In this document: piece after piece, positions 1 to 9,451 of the stretch
How positions within the stretch are numbered: position 1 is the stretch's first letter
Layout: every line of letters begins with the position of its first letter
Assembly (NCBI RefSeq): GCF_018417475.1
Contig: NZ_CP054856.1
Location: 3,875,001-3,939,000 of the forward strand
DNA length: 64,000 nt
Direction of reading: 5' to 3'
Origin: Novosphingobium decolorationis
Lineage (GTDB): Bacteria > Pseudomonadota > Alphaproteobacteria > Sphingomonadales > Sphingomonadaceae
The notes under the pieces: model-generated
Seen by the model: only the letters and a program-made list of their open reading frames with translations
What the model was told of the DNA's origin: nothing
Databases searched by the model: none
Made by a program: the position numbers and the translations under genes

Positions 1-864
1 ATCGAAGGCATGGTCTTGCCCCGGCAGGCGTTCCTCGGGCACCACGACAGGATTGCCGTTGAGGTCGCGGTAGTAGAGCGAGAGCTGGTTGGCCGCGCCC
101 CGGAAGTCCCGCTCGGCCTGCACCACCAGTGCGCGGCGCTTGACGAGGTTCTGTTCGTTCTCGGTCAGCAGGATTTCAGGCCGCGCACCCAGTTCGACCT
201 GGCGCGTGATCGCGCGGCTACGGGTCTGGGCTAGGTCGAGGAGGGCCTCATAGGCGCGCAGCTTGAGCCCGGCGGCGACCCACTTCTGGTAGGCCGAGAC
301 GGCACGGCTCTGCACGCCGATGGCGGTGGCCTCGGCCTCGAAGCGGGCGATGTCGATGTCGTTGTCGGCCAGCCGCGTCTTGGAGCGGCGCGAATCGATC
401 AGGCGGTCGCGCAGCAGCGAGTAGAGGGCCCCGACCTTCAGTTCGCCCGCGCGGTTGGTGTAGGACTTGTCCTCGTAGATCGGAAACTCGCCGCGCGAAT
501 TGCGGTAGGAGCCGTAGACGTAGCCGCCGTTGTCCAGCAGCGGCTGCTTGGCCTCACCCGTGATCGAGGTGCCATCGTAATAGCCTTCCACGCGGCTGCG
601 CCCATCGACCGAGAAGACAAGATCGAAGGCGCCCTCGGCCGAGAGCGCGCGGGCCTCGGCCTGCCGGGTGCGGTTGAGCGCGGCGATGATCTGCGGCGCC
701 GAGCGGGCCGAGGCGCGCAGCACCTCGTTGAGAGTGAGCACGGGCGTGGCCACAGGCGCGGTGGCCTGCGCGTCTGTTCCCGGGCTTCCGTTCTGGGCCG
801 AGGCAGGTGCGGGGATGGCAAGGGCCGTGGTCAGGAGCGCGGCCAGCGCAAGTCCGGGGCGCAT
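1..864 (-). CDS. TolC-family outer membrane efflux protein (3' part missing)
   Basis: An open frame starts with ATG at 862-864 and runs off the left edge without a stop, giving 288 residues. A signal peptide is followed by ...PASAQ, and the mature part begins LTLNEVLRASARSAPQI, the usual start of an outer membrane efflux domain. It continues with long Ala/Arg/Glu-rich helices (LADNDIDIARFEAEATAIGV) as in TolC periplasmic barrels. It is the last visible gene of a three-gene operon, two bases after the stop of the HlyD-type adaptor, so it should be the outer membrane channel of that export system. The C-terminal half lies outside the window. Confidence 0.85.
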   Translation of the reverse strand, partial: MRPGLALAALLTTALAIPAPASAQNGSPGTDAQATAPVATPVLTLNEVLRASARSAPQIIAALNRTRQAEARALSAEGAFDLVFSVDGRSRVEGYYDGTSITGEAKQPLLDNGGYVYGSYRNSRGEFPIYEDKSYTNRAGELKVGALYSLLRDRLIDSRRSKTRLADNDIDIARFEAEATAIGVQSRAVSAYQKWVAAGLKLRAYEALLDLAQTRSRAITRQVELGARPEILLTENEQNLVKRRALVVQAERDFRGAANQLSLYYRDLNGNPVVVPEERLPGQDHAFD

Positions 865-866
865 GA

Positions 867-1931
867 TCACTTCTTGTCGCTGCTCTCGGCGGAGGACTTG
901 GGCGCCGCGGCATAGGGCATGGCCTCCTTCTCCTGCCCGAAGTTGAGCGGGAAGTCGTTGACCTGGCGCCACAGTTCGTAGCCCACCGTCACACGGTCGC
1001 CCTGGACCCAGCCCAGCACCTTGCTGCCCTGGCGCACGAAGCGCCGGTCGGGCCAGGCGGGGGCGTCGGGCAGAGGCTCGACCAGCACGCGGAACAGCCC
1101 GTCACCGCGCGGGGTGGGATCGACCGAGCGGACCTGACCGTCGTAGATGCCCAGCGCAAACCACGGCCAGCCGCTGAACTGGATCACCGGGAAGCCCTCG
1201 AATTCGAGGCGGACACGGCGGCCCGGCTCGACCATCGGGATGTCGCGCCCGTCAACATAGAGTTCGACCGCGCGCTCGATCTGTTCGGGCGCGATGGAGG
1301 CAAGGGTCGTGCCCGAGGAGATGAGTGCGCCCAGCGCCTCGCCGTTCAACTGCTGGATGCGGCCGCTGCGCGGCGCGGGCACGACTTGCGCGGACTGGCG
1401 GTTGAGCTGGACTTCGATCTGCTTGAGCTTGGCCCGCGCCTCGGCGAGCTTGGCTTCGGCATCGGCGACCTTGATCTGGGTCTGCTCGAAATCACGCCGT
1501 GCAGCCAGCCCTTCCTCGTAAAGCTGGCGGGTGCGGCGCACGTCGATCGAGGCGACCGCGCGCGACTGTTCGATGGCCTGGATCTGCGCCTCGACCTGCG
1601 CCTTCTCCGCCGAGAGACGGGTCAGGTAGTCGGGGTCGACATCGACCACGCGCACGACCGGGTCGCCCGCTTCGACATAATCGCCGTCATGGACGAAGAA
1701 CTTGTCGACACGGCCGCTGACGAGCGAGGAGACCTGGCGCGGACGGTCGTCAGGGTCGAGCGCGGTGACTTGTCCGGGGCCTTGCGCGGTCTGCTGCCAG
1801 GGCACGAAGAGGATGGCGATGGACAGGACAAGGCCCATGGCGATGAGCCAGGCGACCACCTTGACCACGCGCGGGGGCTTGAGGCTCGTCAGCGAGGGAA
1901 AGTGCGCGATCTGCGCCTTGTCGAGAGTCAC
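867..1931 (-). CDS. HlyD-family membrane fusion protein
   Basis: 354 residues. One membrane segment near residues 25-46 (VVAWLIAMGLVLSIAILFV) is followed by a biotinyl-lipoyl-like half (VSGRVDKFFVHDGDYVEAGD). A long coiled-coil hairpin spans about residues 85-165, and the second lipoyl half reads APRSGRIQQLNGEALGALI. This is the periplasmic adaptor of tripartite ABC or type I export systems, joining the inner membrane component to TolC. It starts with GTG overlapping the stop of the ABC gene (GTGA) and ends two bases before the TolC gene, so translation is probably coupled. The cargo cannot be read from the sequence. Confidence 0.9.
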   Translation of the reverse strand: MTLDKAQIAHFPSLTSLKPPRVVKVVAWLIAMGLVLSIAILFVPWQQTAQGPGQVTALDPDDRPRQVSSLVSGRVDKFFVHDGDYVEAGDPVVRVVDVDPDYLTRLSAEKAQVEAQIQAIEQSRAVASIDVRRTRQLYEEGLAARRDFEQTQIKVADAEAKLAEARAKLKQIEVQLNRQSAQVVPAPRSGRIQQLNGEALGALISSGTTLASIAPEQIERAVELYVDGRDIPMVEPGRRVRLEFEGFPVIQFSGWPWFALGIYDGQVRSVDPTPRGDGLFRVLVEPLPDAPAWPDRRFVRQGSKVLGWVQGDRVTVGYELWRQVNDFPLNFGQEKEAMPYAAAPKSSAESSDKK

Positions 1932-3610
1932 GAGCGGACCTCCTGCACGGCGACGTGATGGGTGAGCCCTTCGCGCGTGCTGAAGCGCCTCTGCTCATTC
2001 GCGCCCATCCAGAAGTAGGCATCCGGCGTGATTGCCTCGGGGCGGCCGGTGAAGAAGAGTACGGTGGTCTCTTCCTTGCGCAGGGCTTCCAGCGAGGCCT
2101 TGAGCCGTTCGGTCGGCATCATGTCGTAGAGCTGCGAGAGCAGCAGCACGCGCGGCGCGCTGAGCAGCGCGTTGGCAAGCTTGAGCTGCATGACCTCGAC
2201 CGTGGTGAGCGGCGAGCCCGAACCGGCAAGCTGGGTGTCGAGGCCCTTGGGCAGGCTCGAGATGCGGGTGCTGAGCCCTACGGTTTCAAGGACGCGCATC
2301 ATGGCCGCACCGTCGATCCCCTGGGGCTGTGCCAGGGCAAGGTACTCGCGGATGGTGACCTCGACGATGCTGGAGCGGTTGAGCACGGTGACCGCCGAGC
2401 GCAGCAGGTACATGTCGAAAGCGCCCATCTCGCTACCGCCGATGGAAATGAGGCCGCGTGAAGGGTGGGCGTGGCGCTTCAGCAGCATGGCGATGTGGTT
2501 CTCGACATCGGGCGCGGCGACGGCGACGACCTGCGCGCCGGCCTCCAGCGCGAAGTCGAGCCTGGTTCCCTGGATCTCCACGTTGCGCATCTGAACCGCG
2601 CCATCGCTCGGCGCGGTTCCGGTGCGGTCGATGCGCTCCTGGGGGATGGCGAAGATCAGCGAGAGTTCCTCCGAACTCGCCACCAGATCGTAGAAGGTGT
2701 CGAGGTACCAGCCCAGCTGGTAGATGCCGTAGAAGACGCCCGAGAGGATCAGCTCGGCCGCGACCAGCTGGCCGATCGAAAGCTGTCCGGCGAGGATCAG
2801 GTTGCCGCCCATCGCCAGCAGCGCCGCGCCTGCAAAGGCGTAGACGAGGAAGAAGCCGAGGGTCTGTGCAAAGCTGTAGCGGAAGTACTTCTTGTGCGCG
2901 CGGATGTAGTCCGCGGTGACCGCCTCGGAGCGGTCCATGGCGAAGTTGAGGTGGCGCGCGGACTTGTAGAAGCCGTTCGAGGCGCCGACCGTCTCCAGCC
3001 AGTGCGCAGCGTTGTGCTTGGCATGGCTGACGCCAACCGCGCCCGTGATCGCGCCGCGCCGCCAGAGCAGCCAGATGCCCCCGCAGGCCAGCACCAGGAC
3101 CAGGTTGAAGGCCAGGAAGAAGGGGTGGTAGAAGCTCGTCACCATCAGGCCCACCGCGCCCTGCAGGACGATGGTGAAGGCGCCGATCACCAGACTGGGC
3201 ACCGACTTCTGCACGATGGCAAGGTCGAAATAGCGGTTGAACAGGTGGCCGCGGTTTTCATCGGCAAAGAACGGGTTCTGCGCATGGACCGCGCGCACCG
3301 TGATCTCGGCGACGATGCGGGCAAAGATGCGCCGCTCGAAGATGGCGAGCAGGTAGATGCGCAAGGCGCTGAGGCCCGCCACGATCAGCAGGAGCGCGAA
3401 AAGTACGCCCGAGAGGATCCACAAGGGCGCGACAAGCGCCGTGCGCGCCACGCTGTTGATGAGAAGCTGGACCGAGATCGGCGTCGCCAGCGAGAGCAGG
3501 CTGATCGCAACGGTGTATACAATCCCGACATTCACATAGCCCGAATCCGGGCCGACAATCTCCGAAAGCCACACCGCGGCCTGCCGGAACCCCAAACGCT
3601 CAGCTACCAA
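1928..3610 (-). CDS. ABC exporter-like protein with a degenerate nucleotide-binding domain
   Basis: 560 residues with type I exporter architecture: about six membrane helices (residues 25-310), then an ABC-like domain (about 340-550). The ABC fold can be followed along its length, but each catalytic motif is altered. The Walker A region reads AVAAPDVENHIAM with no glycine loop or lysine. The Q-loop position is VLNRSS, the signature is LTTVE instead of LSGGQ, Walker B is VLLLSQLYD (Asp and Glu lost), and the switch histidine region is FFTGRPE. Start is TTG at 3610 with AGAGGA seven bases upstream; the next in-frame ATG would remove membrane helices. It is the first gene of an operon with HlyD and TolC partners. 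It may be an ATP-independent scaffold, or the inactive half of a heterodimer whose active partner lies elsewhere. Confidence 0.85.
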   Translation of the reverse strand: MVAERLGFRQAAVWLSEIVGPDSGYVNVGIVYTVAISLLSLATPISVQLLINSVARTALVAPLWILSGVLFALLLIVAGLSALRIYLLAIFERRIFARIVAEITVRAVHAQNPFFADENRGHLFNRYFDLAIVQKSVPSLVIGAFTIVLQGAVGLMVTSFYHPFFLAFNLVLVLACGGIWLLWRRGAITGAVGVSHAKHNAAHWLETVGASNGFYKSARHLNFAMDRSEAVTADYIRAHKKYFRYSFAQTLGFFLVYAFAGAALLAMGGNLILAGQLSIGQLVAAELILSGVFYGIYQLGWYLDTFYDLVASSEELSLIFAIPQERIDRTGTAPSDGAVQMRNVEIQGTRLDFALEAGAQVVAVAAPDVENHIAMLLKRHAHPSRGLISIGGSEMGAFDMYLLRSAVTVLNRSSIVEVTIREYLALAQPQGIDGAAMMRVLETVGLSTRISSLPKGLDTQLAGSGSPLTTVEVMQLKLANALLSAPRVLLLSQLYDMMPTERLKASLEALRKEETTVLFFTGRPEAITPDAYFWMGANEQRRFSTREGLTHHVAVQEVRS

Positions 3611-3753
3611 AATTCAATCCTCTTCGAGGGTCCGCATTTGGCGCGGAGTCTATCCGCGGCCCGTGATGAATCCAACCGGGAAAGAGGGGCAGCAAAAGAA
3701 CATTACGTTTGGCAAGGATCCGGCAGTGGGCGCAGGGCCGCTGGGGATGCAGG

Positions 3754-3788
3754 CAGCCTTCCGGAAAGGTACACTTTCCGGAAGGCTG
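3754..3788. terminator. Perfect 15-bp stem-loop after the TonB receptor gene
   Basis: Arms CAGCCTTCCGGAAAG (3754-3768) and CTTTCCGGAAGGCTG (3774-3788) are perfectly complementary around a 5-base loop. It lies about 55 bases beyond the stop of the minus-strand receptor gene and about 145 bases before the ABC operon. There is no clear T-tract on either side, so it may stabilise a 3' end or act with Rho. The rest of 3611-3844 shows no gene and presumably holds the ABC operon promoter. Confidence 0.5.
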
Positions 3789-3844
3789 TCGTTACCTGGA
3801 TGGGCGCACGTTGCGCCCGCAAGGGCTCAGGTTGGAGTGCGCGT

Positions 3845-6844
3845 TCAGAAGCTCGCCTGGATCGAGGTGTAGAAGAAACGGCCTTCCGCGCTCGCCAGGC
3901 TCGCATCGTAGCCATAGGTCGCATCGAGGAAGGGCGGCTTGGAATCGAGCAGGTTGCGCACGCCAAAACGCACGCGGCTGCCCGAAAGGGCCCCCTCCTG
4001 GAAAGTGTGCTGGAGGTAGGCGTTCATGGTGAACCAGTCGTTGACCTTCCAGTACGCGTTGGTCTCGTCCTGCACGACGCCGGTGTCGTAGTAGGAGCCG
4101 ACATAGCGCCCGAACAGACCTGCGGCCCAGCCGTCCTTCTTCCAGGTCAGCGTGCCCGAAGCCTGCCACTTGGGGCGCCCGTCGCGCTCGATGAGATCGC
4201 CCACGGCCTCGAGCGGGACTTCGGCCCCCAGCACCGACTGGATCTGCTGCGCCTGGGGGGAGAGCCCCTGGTAGGCCTTGTCGAGGTACGAGGCGTTGAA
4301 CTTGATGTCGAAGCTGCCGAGCGGGGTCTCGGGCGGCTGGTAGTAGAGCCCGAAGTCGATGCCCGCACTGGTACGTGAGTCCAAGTTGGTGAAGAGGTCG
4401 TCGATCTGGACCATCTCGCCCAGCGGATCGAGCCCGCTGCCCTGGTAGAAGGCGATGTCATCGGCGGTGGGATCGGCGCGGTGCACGCCGGAAAGGCCGC
4501 CATTGCCCTGAAGGCGCGAGACATAGTCGAGCGCGGCGATGTTCTCCGCGCCGAAGATGCCGACGAGGTTGCGCTGCTTGATGTGCCAGTAGTCGACCGT
4601 CAGGGTCCAGCGCGGGGTCGGCGTGAAGACCGCGCCGATCGAGTAGCTGGCGTTCTTCTCCGGCTTGAGCTGCGTGTTGCCGAAACGGCGCTCTTCCACG
4701 CGGTCGTTGCCCGCGCACGCGCCCAGGCTCGCGATGTCGCCCTTGTTCACGCTCGCCTGGCAGGCGTAGTAGTCGATCACCGTGCTGACACGGGTGGTGA
4801 CGTCGGTGTTGAGCTGTTCGAGGTTCGGCGCGCGGAAACCTTCGGCATAGGAGCCGCGGATCTGCAACTGGTCGAAGGGATACCAGGACGCGGCGAACTT
4901 GGGACGGAACACGCTGCCCACGTCCGAATAGTGCTCGAAGCGGCCCGCGAGCTGGAGGTTGAGCGCGCGCACCAGCGGCACGTCCATGTCGCGGCTGACG
5001 AGCGGGACAGCCAGTTCGGTAAAGGCGGAGTAGACATTGCGCGACCCGCTGGCATCGCCCGCCACGCTCGAGCCCATGATGTCGGACTGGTTGATCATCT
5101 CGCCGGTGACCGCGTCGATGAAGTTGGTGGTGCCATCGAGCCGGTCGTCGTAGTCCTCGCTGAAGCTGGTGCGGCGCCATTCCACGCCAAGCGCGATGCC
5201 GACATCGCCGCCCGGAAGCGAGAGCAGGCTGCCGTTGGAGACCTTGAAATCGGCAAGGGCCAGCGTGGTCTTGGCGTAGCGCGAAACGTCGACGAGGAAG
5301 CTGTCGATGGTTTCGGGCGAATTGATGCTGGCATCGCCCCAGTTGGGGTTGGCGAGGTCGCCGCCGTTGAACGGGTTGTAGCCGCTTGCATCGGTGCGGT
5401 TGAGCGCCTGGCTGAACAGCGTGTTGGAGATGCGGTCGAAGGTCACGTCCTTGGTCGTGGCCTCGGAATAGAGCCCGGCGGTGTCCCAGTCCCAGTTGCC
5501 CCAGGCACCCCGAAAACCGCCCAGCAGGCGGAAGCTGTCGTTGTCGACGCGGATGTGGCGAAGGCCTGCATCGACTACGCGGTAGTTGGTCAGCGTGAGG
5601 TCGACGCCCTCTTCGGGAATGTCGAAGCCCGACACGCGGTTGGGGTTGCCTGCGGCACCCAGCGGGTTCCAGTAGGCATCGCGTGAGATGTTGAAGCGGG
5701 CCGAACTCAGGATCGAGCTTTCGCCGCGGTACTCATCGGTGCGCGCACGGTAGTAACTGAGTTCGGAATAGAACTCGAAGTCGCCGAAGTCGTGGGTGAT
5801 GAAGGCAAAGGCGTTGCCGCGCTTGATCCCCGGCGACATCGTGCGCGAGGAGTTGATGTCGTAGCGCAGGTCGCGCTGGAGGCTGCCATCGGCGATGCAC
5901 AGGCCGTCCGACAGGGCGCCGCTGCACCCGGCCATGGAGCCGGGCTGGATGTGGAACACGCCGCCCGAACTGGTAAGGCCGGGCACTGCGTTGGCGGCGG
6001 TGAACTGGCCCCAGGGCGTGCTGCTGGAACGGTTGTCGAAGCTGAGGTCGCCGGCAAAGGGCGTGTCGGCGACGAAACCGCGCCGGTCGCTGGCGCCCGC
6101 ATAGTCAAGTTCGCTCGCCCAGACCTTGGTGGCCTCGTAGTAGCTGAGCGCGAGCGAGAGGTGGGTGCGCCCCTCGTTGAAGGTCCAGCCACCCTGGAGG
6201 TCGGCGGAGTACTTCATCTTGTCGGTGTTTTCGGCAAAGCCCAGTTCGCCGCCGACGCGCAGGCCCTCGAAGCTGTCGTCGAGGACCGTGTTGATGACGC
6301 CCGCCACCGCGTCCGAACCGTAGATCGCCGAGGCGCCGTCGTGGAGCACTTCCATGCGCTTGATCCCGCGCACGGGCAGGGTGTTCATGTTGACGGTCGA
6401 GACCGGCACTGAATCCTCGGTCTGCGTGCCCGGATGCTGGACCAGGCGGCGGCCGTTCAGGAGGACCAGCGTGTTGCCCGAACCGATCGAGCGCAGGTTC
6501 ACCGAGGCGACGTCCCCGCGCGCCGAGTGGACGCCGCCCGAGACCGTGTCGGTGCCGTTGAAGTTCATCGTGCCGTTGGCGGGCAGGGCCTGCAGCAGGT
6601 CGGCCGCCGAGGTCGGCGCGATCGCGCTGATGTCATCGTCGCTGACCACCGAGACCGGCAGTTCGCCGGCGGTCTTGAGGTTCTTGATCTGCGAGCCGAC
6701 GACGACGATCTCGTTGGCGATGGCATCGTCCGAGGCCGGTGCAGGTGCGGTGTCCTGCGCGTGGGCGGCCAGCGGAAGTGCGGCCAGGCAACTGGTGATG
6801 AGCAGGCTGGCGCGCAGCCGGTGTGAACGTGCAGACAAGAGCAT
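3845..6844 (-). CDS. TonB-dependent outer membrane receptor
   Basis: 999 residues. A signal peptide (cleavage near AAHA-QD, residue 29) is followed by a region ending in [20 protein letters not shown], resembling a TonB box. A plug domain ([12 protein letters not shown]... [18 protein letters not shown]) and a long beta-barrel follow, ending in aromatic F (IQASF). It would import a substrate across the outer membrane using TonB energy. It diverges from the LysR gene at 7009, with a putative LysR operator between them, so it is probably the uptake arm of the adjacent acyl-D-amino-acid/peptide locus. The length and the plug wording resemble large sphingomonad receptors for peptides or carbohydrates rather than a classical siderophore receptor. 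The substrate is inferred from neighbours only. Confidence 0.92.
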   Translation of the reverse strand: MLLSARSHRLRASLLITSCLAALPLAAHAQDTAPAPASDDAIANEIVVVGSQIKNLKTAGELPVSVVSDDDISAIAPTSAADLLQALPANGTMNFNGTDTVSGGVHSARGDVASVNLRSIGSGNTLVLLNGRRLVQHPGTQTEDSVPVSTVNMNTLPVRGIKRMEVLHDGASAIYGSDAVAGVINTVLDDSFEGLRVGGELGFAENTDKMKYSADLQGGWTFNEGRTHLSLALSYYEATKVWASELDYAGASDRRGFVADTPFAGDLSFDNRSSSTPWGQFTAANAVPGLTSSGGVFHIQPGSMAGCSGALSDGLCIADGSLQRDLRYDINSSRTMSPGIKRGNAFAFITHDFGDFEFYSELSYYRARTDEYRGESSILSSARFNISRDAYWNPLGAAGNPNRVSGFDIPEEGVDLTLTNYRVVDAGLRHIRVDNDSFRLLGGFRGAWGNWDWDTAGLYSEATTKDVTFDRISNTLFSQALNRTDASGYNPFNGGDLANPNWGDASINSPETIDSFLVDVSRYAKTTLALADFKVSNGSLLSLPGGDVGIALGVEWRRTSFSEDYDDRLDGTTNFIDAVTGEMINQSDIMGSSVAGDASGSRNVYSAFTELAVPLVSRDMDVPLVRALNLQLAGRFEHYSDVGSVFRPKFAASWYPFDQLQIRGSYAEGFRAPNLEQLNTDVTTRVSTVIDYYACQASVNKGDIASLGACAGNDRVEERRFGNTQLKPEKNASYSIGAVFTPTPRWTLTVDYWHIKQRNLVGIFGAENIAALDYVSRLQGNGGLSGVHRADPTADDIAFYQGSGLDPLGEMVQIDDLFTNLDSRTSAGIDFGLYYQPPETPLGSFDIKFNASYLDKAYQGLSPQAQQIQSVLGAEVPLEAVGDLIERDGRPKWQASGTLTWKKDGWAAGLFGRYVGSYYDTGVVQDETNAYWKVNDWFTMNAYLQHTFQEGALSGSRVRFGVRNLLDSKPPFLDATYGYDASLASAEGRFFYTSIQASF

Positions 6845-6954
6845 GGTCTATCCCCCTGGATGTTGGTTCGGGTCAGGCCGTCCGTGGGCGCTGACACAAA
6901 TCTGCAACGGTGATCCGGGATTCGCCGGGGATGGTCCAATGATGGCTTTTCCTT

Positions 6955-6978
6955 GGGGTATAACCGTTGTCTATAAGG
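6955..6978. promoter_or_regulatory. Putative LysR operator, copy 1 (receptor/LysR divergent region)
   Basis: GGGGTATAACCGTTGTCT followed by ATAAGG. The core ATAACCGTTGTCTAT is a T-N11-A box with ATA/TAT ends, the LysR-type recognition pattern. It lies 31 bases before the LysR start and about 110 bases before the divergent receptor start. An inverted copy with 22 of 24 identical bases occurs at 7916-7939. Binding is inferred. Confidence 0.6.
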
Positions 6979-7008
6979 GGCGCGGTTGGCAGGAAAAGGA
7001 GGGCGGCC

Positions 7009-7923
7009 ATGCGCTTGCGCCACATCGAGATCTTCCACGCGGTCTACGAGCAGGGCTCGATCAGCGAGGCAGCGCGCGCACTCAATGTCTCCCAGCCGTC
7101 TGTCAGCAAGGTCCTGCGCCATGCCGAGGACCAGCTTGGCTATGAGCTCTTCCAGAGGACCCGGGGGCGTCTTGTGGCGACCGAGGCGGCGCACGAACTC
7201 TTTGCCGAAGTGGCCGAGGTCTACAGCCGACTGGGGCGCTTGTCGCGCGCGGCGCGCAACATCGGCGCGCGCAAGGGTGGGCACCTGCGGGTCGCGGTAC
7301 TGCCCTCGCTCGGCCTTGTCGTCGCACCGCGCGCGGTGGCGCGCCTGCGCCGCACGAATCCGGACGTGACCTTCGAGATCACCACACTCCACAGCCGCGA
7401 AGTGGAGCGCAGCCTGTTCGAGCGCGAGTGCGACGTTGCCATCGGCTATCGGGTGGTGCGGCAGGTCCCCTTGCGTCAGGTTCCCGTTGGAAATGCGGCA
7501 CTTGTCGTGGTTGCGCCCAAGGGGGAGCTGGCGGGAGACGCGGCGCCGGTGGCAATGGAAGTGCTCGACGGGCGCGACTTCATTGGCCTTCGCGACAGTG
7601 GCCCGCTCGCCGATCTCTTCGTCAACGAGCTGACCCGGCTCGAGATCGTGCCCAACGAGATCGTGACCTCGCACACCTACTACACCGCGCTTGCCCTCGT
7701 TCGTGAAGGGCAAGGGGTGACGGTGACCGACGCCTATACCGCCGCGGCCCTCAGCGCGCCGGACCTCACCTTCCATGCGCTGGCCCCCGATGTGCGCGCG
7801 CCGATCAACGCGATCACGCTGGAGGATCCCCCGGCTCTGGCCCTGATCGAGCTCTTCGTGGAAGAAATGCGCGCGGTCATGGCCGAGGCGATGGAGGCCG
7901 TCCCCGTGGGTGTTGCCTTATAG
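7009..7923 (+). CDS. LysR-family transcriptional regulator
   Basis: 304 residues from ATG 7009, chosen because AAGGAGGG lies five bases upstream and the protein then begins MRLRHIEIFHAVYEQGSISE, the usual LysR N-terminus. The winged helix-turn-helix spans about residues 2-60 (ARALNVSQPSVSKVLRHAE). A periplasmic-binding-protein-like effector domain covers residues 92-300. Divergent from the TonB receptor and followed by the hydrolase operon, it is well placed to control both, with near-identical putative operators on each side of its own gene. The effector is probably a product or substrate of the locus, such as an N-acyl-D-amino acid or D-amino acid (inference). Confidence 0.93.
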   Translation: MRLRHIEIFHAVYEQGSISEAARALNVSQPSVSKVLRHAEDQLGYELFQRTRGRLVATEAAHELFAEVAEVYSRLGRLSRAARNIGARKGGHLRVAVLPSLGLVVAPRAVARLRRTNPDVTFEITTLHSREVERSLFERECDVAIGYRVVRQVPLRQVPVGNAALVVVAPKGELAGDAAPVAMEVLDGRDFIGLRDSGPLADLFVNELTRLEIVPNEIVTSHTYYTALALVREGQGVTVTDAYTAAALSAPDLTFHALAPDVRAPINAITLEDPPALALIELFVEEMRAVMAEAMEAVPVGVAL

Positions 7924-7939
7924 ACATCGGTTATGCCCC
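7916..7939. promoter_or_regulatory. Putative LysR operator, copy 2 (before the hydrolase operon)
   Basis: CCTTATAGACATCGGTTATG followed by CCCC is the reverse complement of copy 1 with two mismatches. It overlaps the LysR stop codon (TAG at 7921-7923) and lies about 100 bases before the hydrolase start. That position suits control of the downstream catabolic operon. Confidence 0.6.
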
Positions 7940-8038
7940 GACCAAGAAGCCGACATTGCCTTGGCCGCATAGAGGCGGCACACCATCGGCGTGCCCTCGC
8001 CAGATCCGCTTTGCCCTGCCTGTAATTAAGGTGTTGAT

Positions 8039-9451
8039 GTGACTGCCTTTCGTTCGCCCCGTTCCCGCTTTGCCGCGCTGGCCTACGTGACCTGCGGGGC
8101 GCTGGCGCTGCTGGGAGCAGATGGCGCGGCGGTCGAGCCGCAGGGGGAGGCCGCGATCCGGGCTGTCCTTTCGGGGGGAGCCGAGGCGGAAGGGCGCGCG
8201 CAGCCGGGGTGCGTGTTCGGGGCCTTCGAGAAGGGGCGCATGGTGCGCCTTGTCGCGCAGGGGGAGGCCGATCTTTCCGCGCACCGCCCGCTCGATGCCG
8301 ACACGCTCTTTTATGGCGCTTCGCTCAGCAAGCAGTTCACCGCGCTCGCCGCCGCTACGCTGGTGGTGCAGGGCAAGCTGGCGCTGGAGGATGACGTGCG
8401 CCGGTATCTGCCCGAACTGCCGGCCTATGCGCGTCCGGTAAGCGTGGGCATGCTGATGCACCACACCTCGGGCATCCGGGACTTCCTCGCGCTGCTGCGC
8501 CTCGCGGGCATGGAGGACGTCGGCAAGGCAAGCCGCGCGCAGGCGCTCGACCTGCTCTTCCGCCAGCAGGATACGGCCTTCACGCCCGGAAGCGCCTACA
8601 GCTATTCGAACGGGGGCTACCTGCTCCTTGCCGAGATCGTCGCGCGCGTCTCGGGACAGTCCTTTGCCGACTATGCGAACGCGGCCATTTTCCGCCCGGC
8701 CGGCATGCCCAATGCCTACTTTCTCGACAACGCGAACCCTGTGGAGGGCACCTTTGCGCACGGGTATCTGCCTGAGGGCGAGCACTTCGTCGCGCGCGAT
8801 ACCTTCCCGCGCTTTTCGGGGTCGGGCGGGCTGATGCTTTCGATGGCCGACTTGGCCGCGTGGGAGCGCGAAGTCGCGCAAGGCGGTTCTGTCTGGACAC
8901 CCGCAGTCGCCGAGATTCTCCTGGCGCCGGGTCGGCTGGCCGATGGCCAGGTCCTCGATGATGGCAAGGGGCTGGCCTATGGCGGGGGCCTGCATATCGG
9001 GCGCAAGGGCGGCGAGCGGATCGTTACGCATGGCGGCTCGGCGCAGGCTTTCAAGCACGCCTATCTGCGCCTCCCCGACCGCGGGCAGTCCTTTGCGCTC
9101 CTGTGCAACCGGGGCGACTGGAAGGCGAGCGCGACGCTGGAAAAGGCGCTGGACGCGGTAGCTGTGCGCCGCCCCGGCATGCCCGAGATGCCCGCATCGG
9201 GAACTTATCATTCAGAGGAACTGAACGCCGACTACACGCTGGCGCGCGAGGGGAAGGGCCTTGCCGTCACCATCGCCTCGCCGCTGGTGGAGAGCCCGCG
9301 CGTGCTGCATTTTGCATCCCAGGATGACGGCGCGTTCCATGCAGGTTCGATGCGGCTTGCACCGACCCGGGATCCGGCGCGCCTGACCCTCAGCCGGGGA
9401 CATTCGGGCGAACTTGTGCTGCTGCGCGGCGATGAAAGGAAGACGCGATGA
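8039..9451 (+). CDS. Secreted serine hydrolase, beta-lactamase/DD-peptidase fold (S12-like)
   Basis: 470 residues starting at GTG 8039; the overlapping ATG at 8037 is followed at once by a stop in its own frame. A signal peptide (residues 1-31) is followed by the class C beta-lactamase-like triad motifs: SLSK at 95-98 (nucleophile Ser95, Lys98), Y-S-N at 189-191 and THGG near 334. The family includes DD-peptidases, esterases and D-aminopeptidases. It overlaps the D-aminoacylase gene by four bases (ATGA) and heads an operon that handles D-amino acids, so a D-aminopeptidase or D-amidase role in the periplasm is plausible. The sequence alone cannot exclude an esterase. Confidence 0.85.
   Translation: MTAFRSPRSRFAALAYVTCGALALLGADGAAVEPQGEAAIRAVLSGGAEAEGRAQPGCVFGAFEKGRMVRLVAQGEADLSAHRPLDADTLFYGASLSKQFTALAAATLVVQGKLALEDDVRRYLPELPAYARPVSVGMLMHHTSGIRDFLALLRLAGMEDVGKASRAQALDLLFRQQDTAFTPGSAYSYSNGGYLLLAEIVARVSGQSFADYANAAIFRPAGMPNAYFLDNANPVEGTFAHGYLPEGEHFVARDTFPRFSGSGGLMLSMADLAAWEREVAQGGSVWTPAVAEILLAPGRLADGQVLDDGKGLAYGGGLHIGRKGGERIVTHGGSAQAFKHAYLRLPDRGQSFALLCNRGDWKASATLEKALDAVAVRRPGMPEMPASGTYHSEELNADYTLAREGKGLAVTIASPLVESPRVLHFASQDDGAFHAGSMRLAPTRDPARLTLSRGHSGELVLLRGDERKTR

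Noticed and set aside
2465..4378. A 637-codon plus-strand frame opposite the ABC exporter and receptor genes
   Set aside because: It is the antisense of two clearly homologous minus-strand genes, has an Arg/Gly/Asp/Val-rich composition typical of GC-rich shadow frames, and shows no family motifs.
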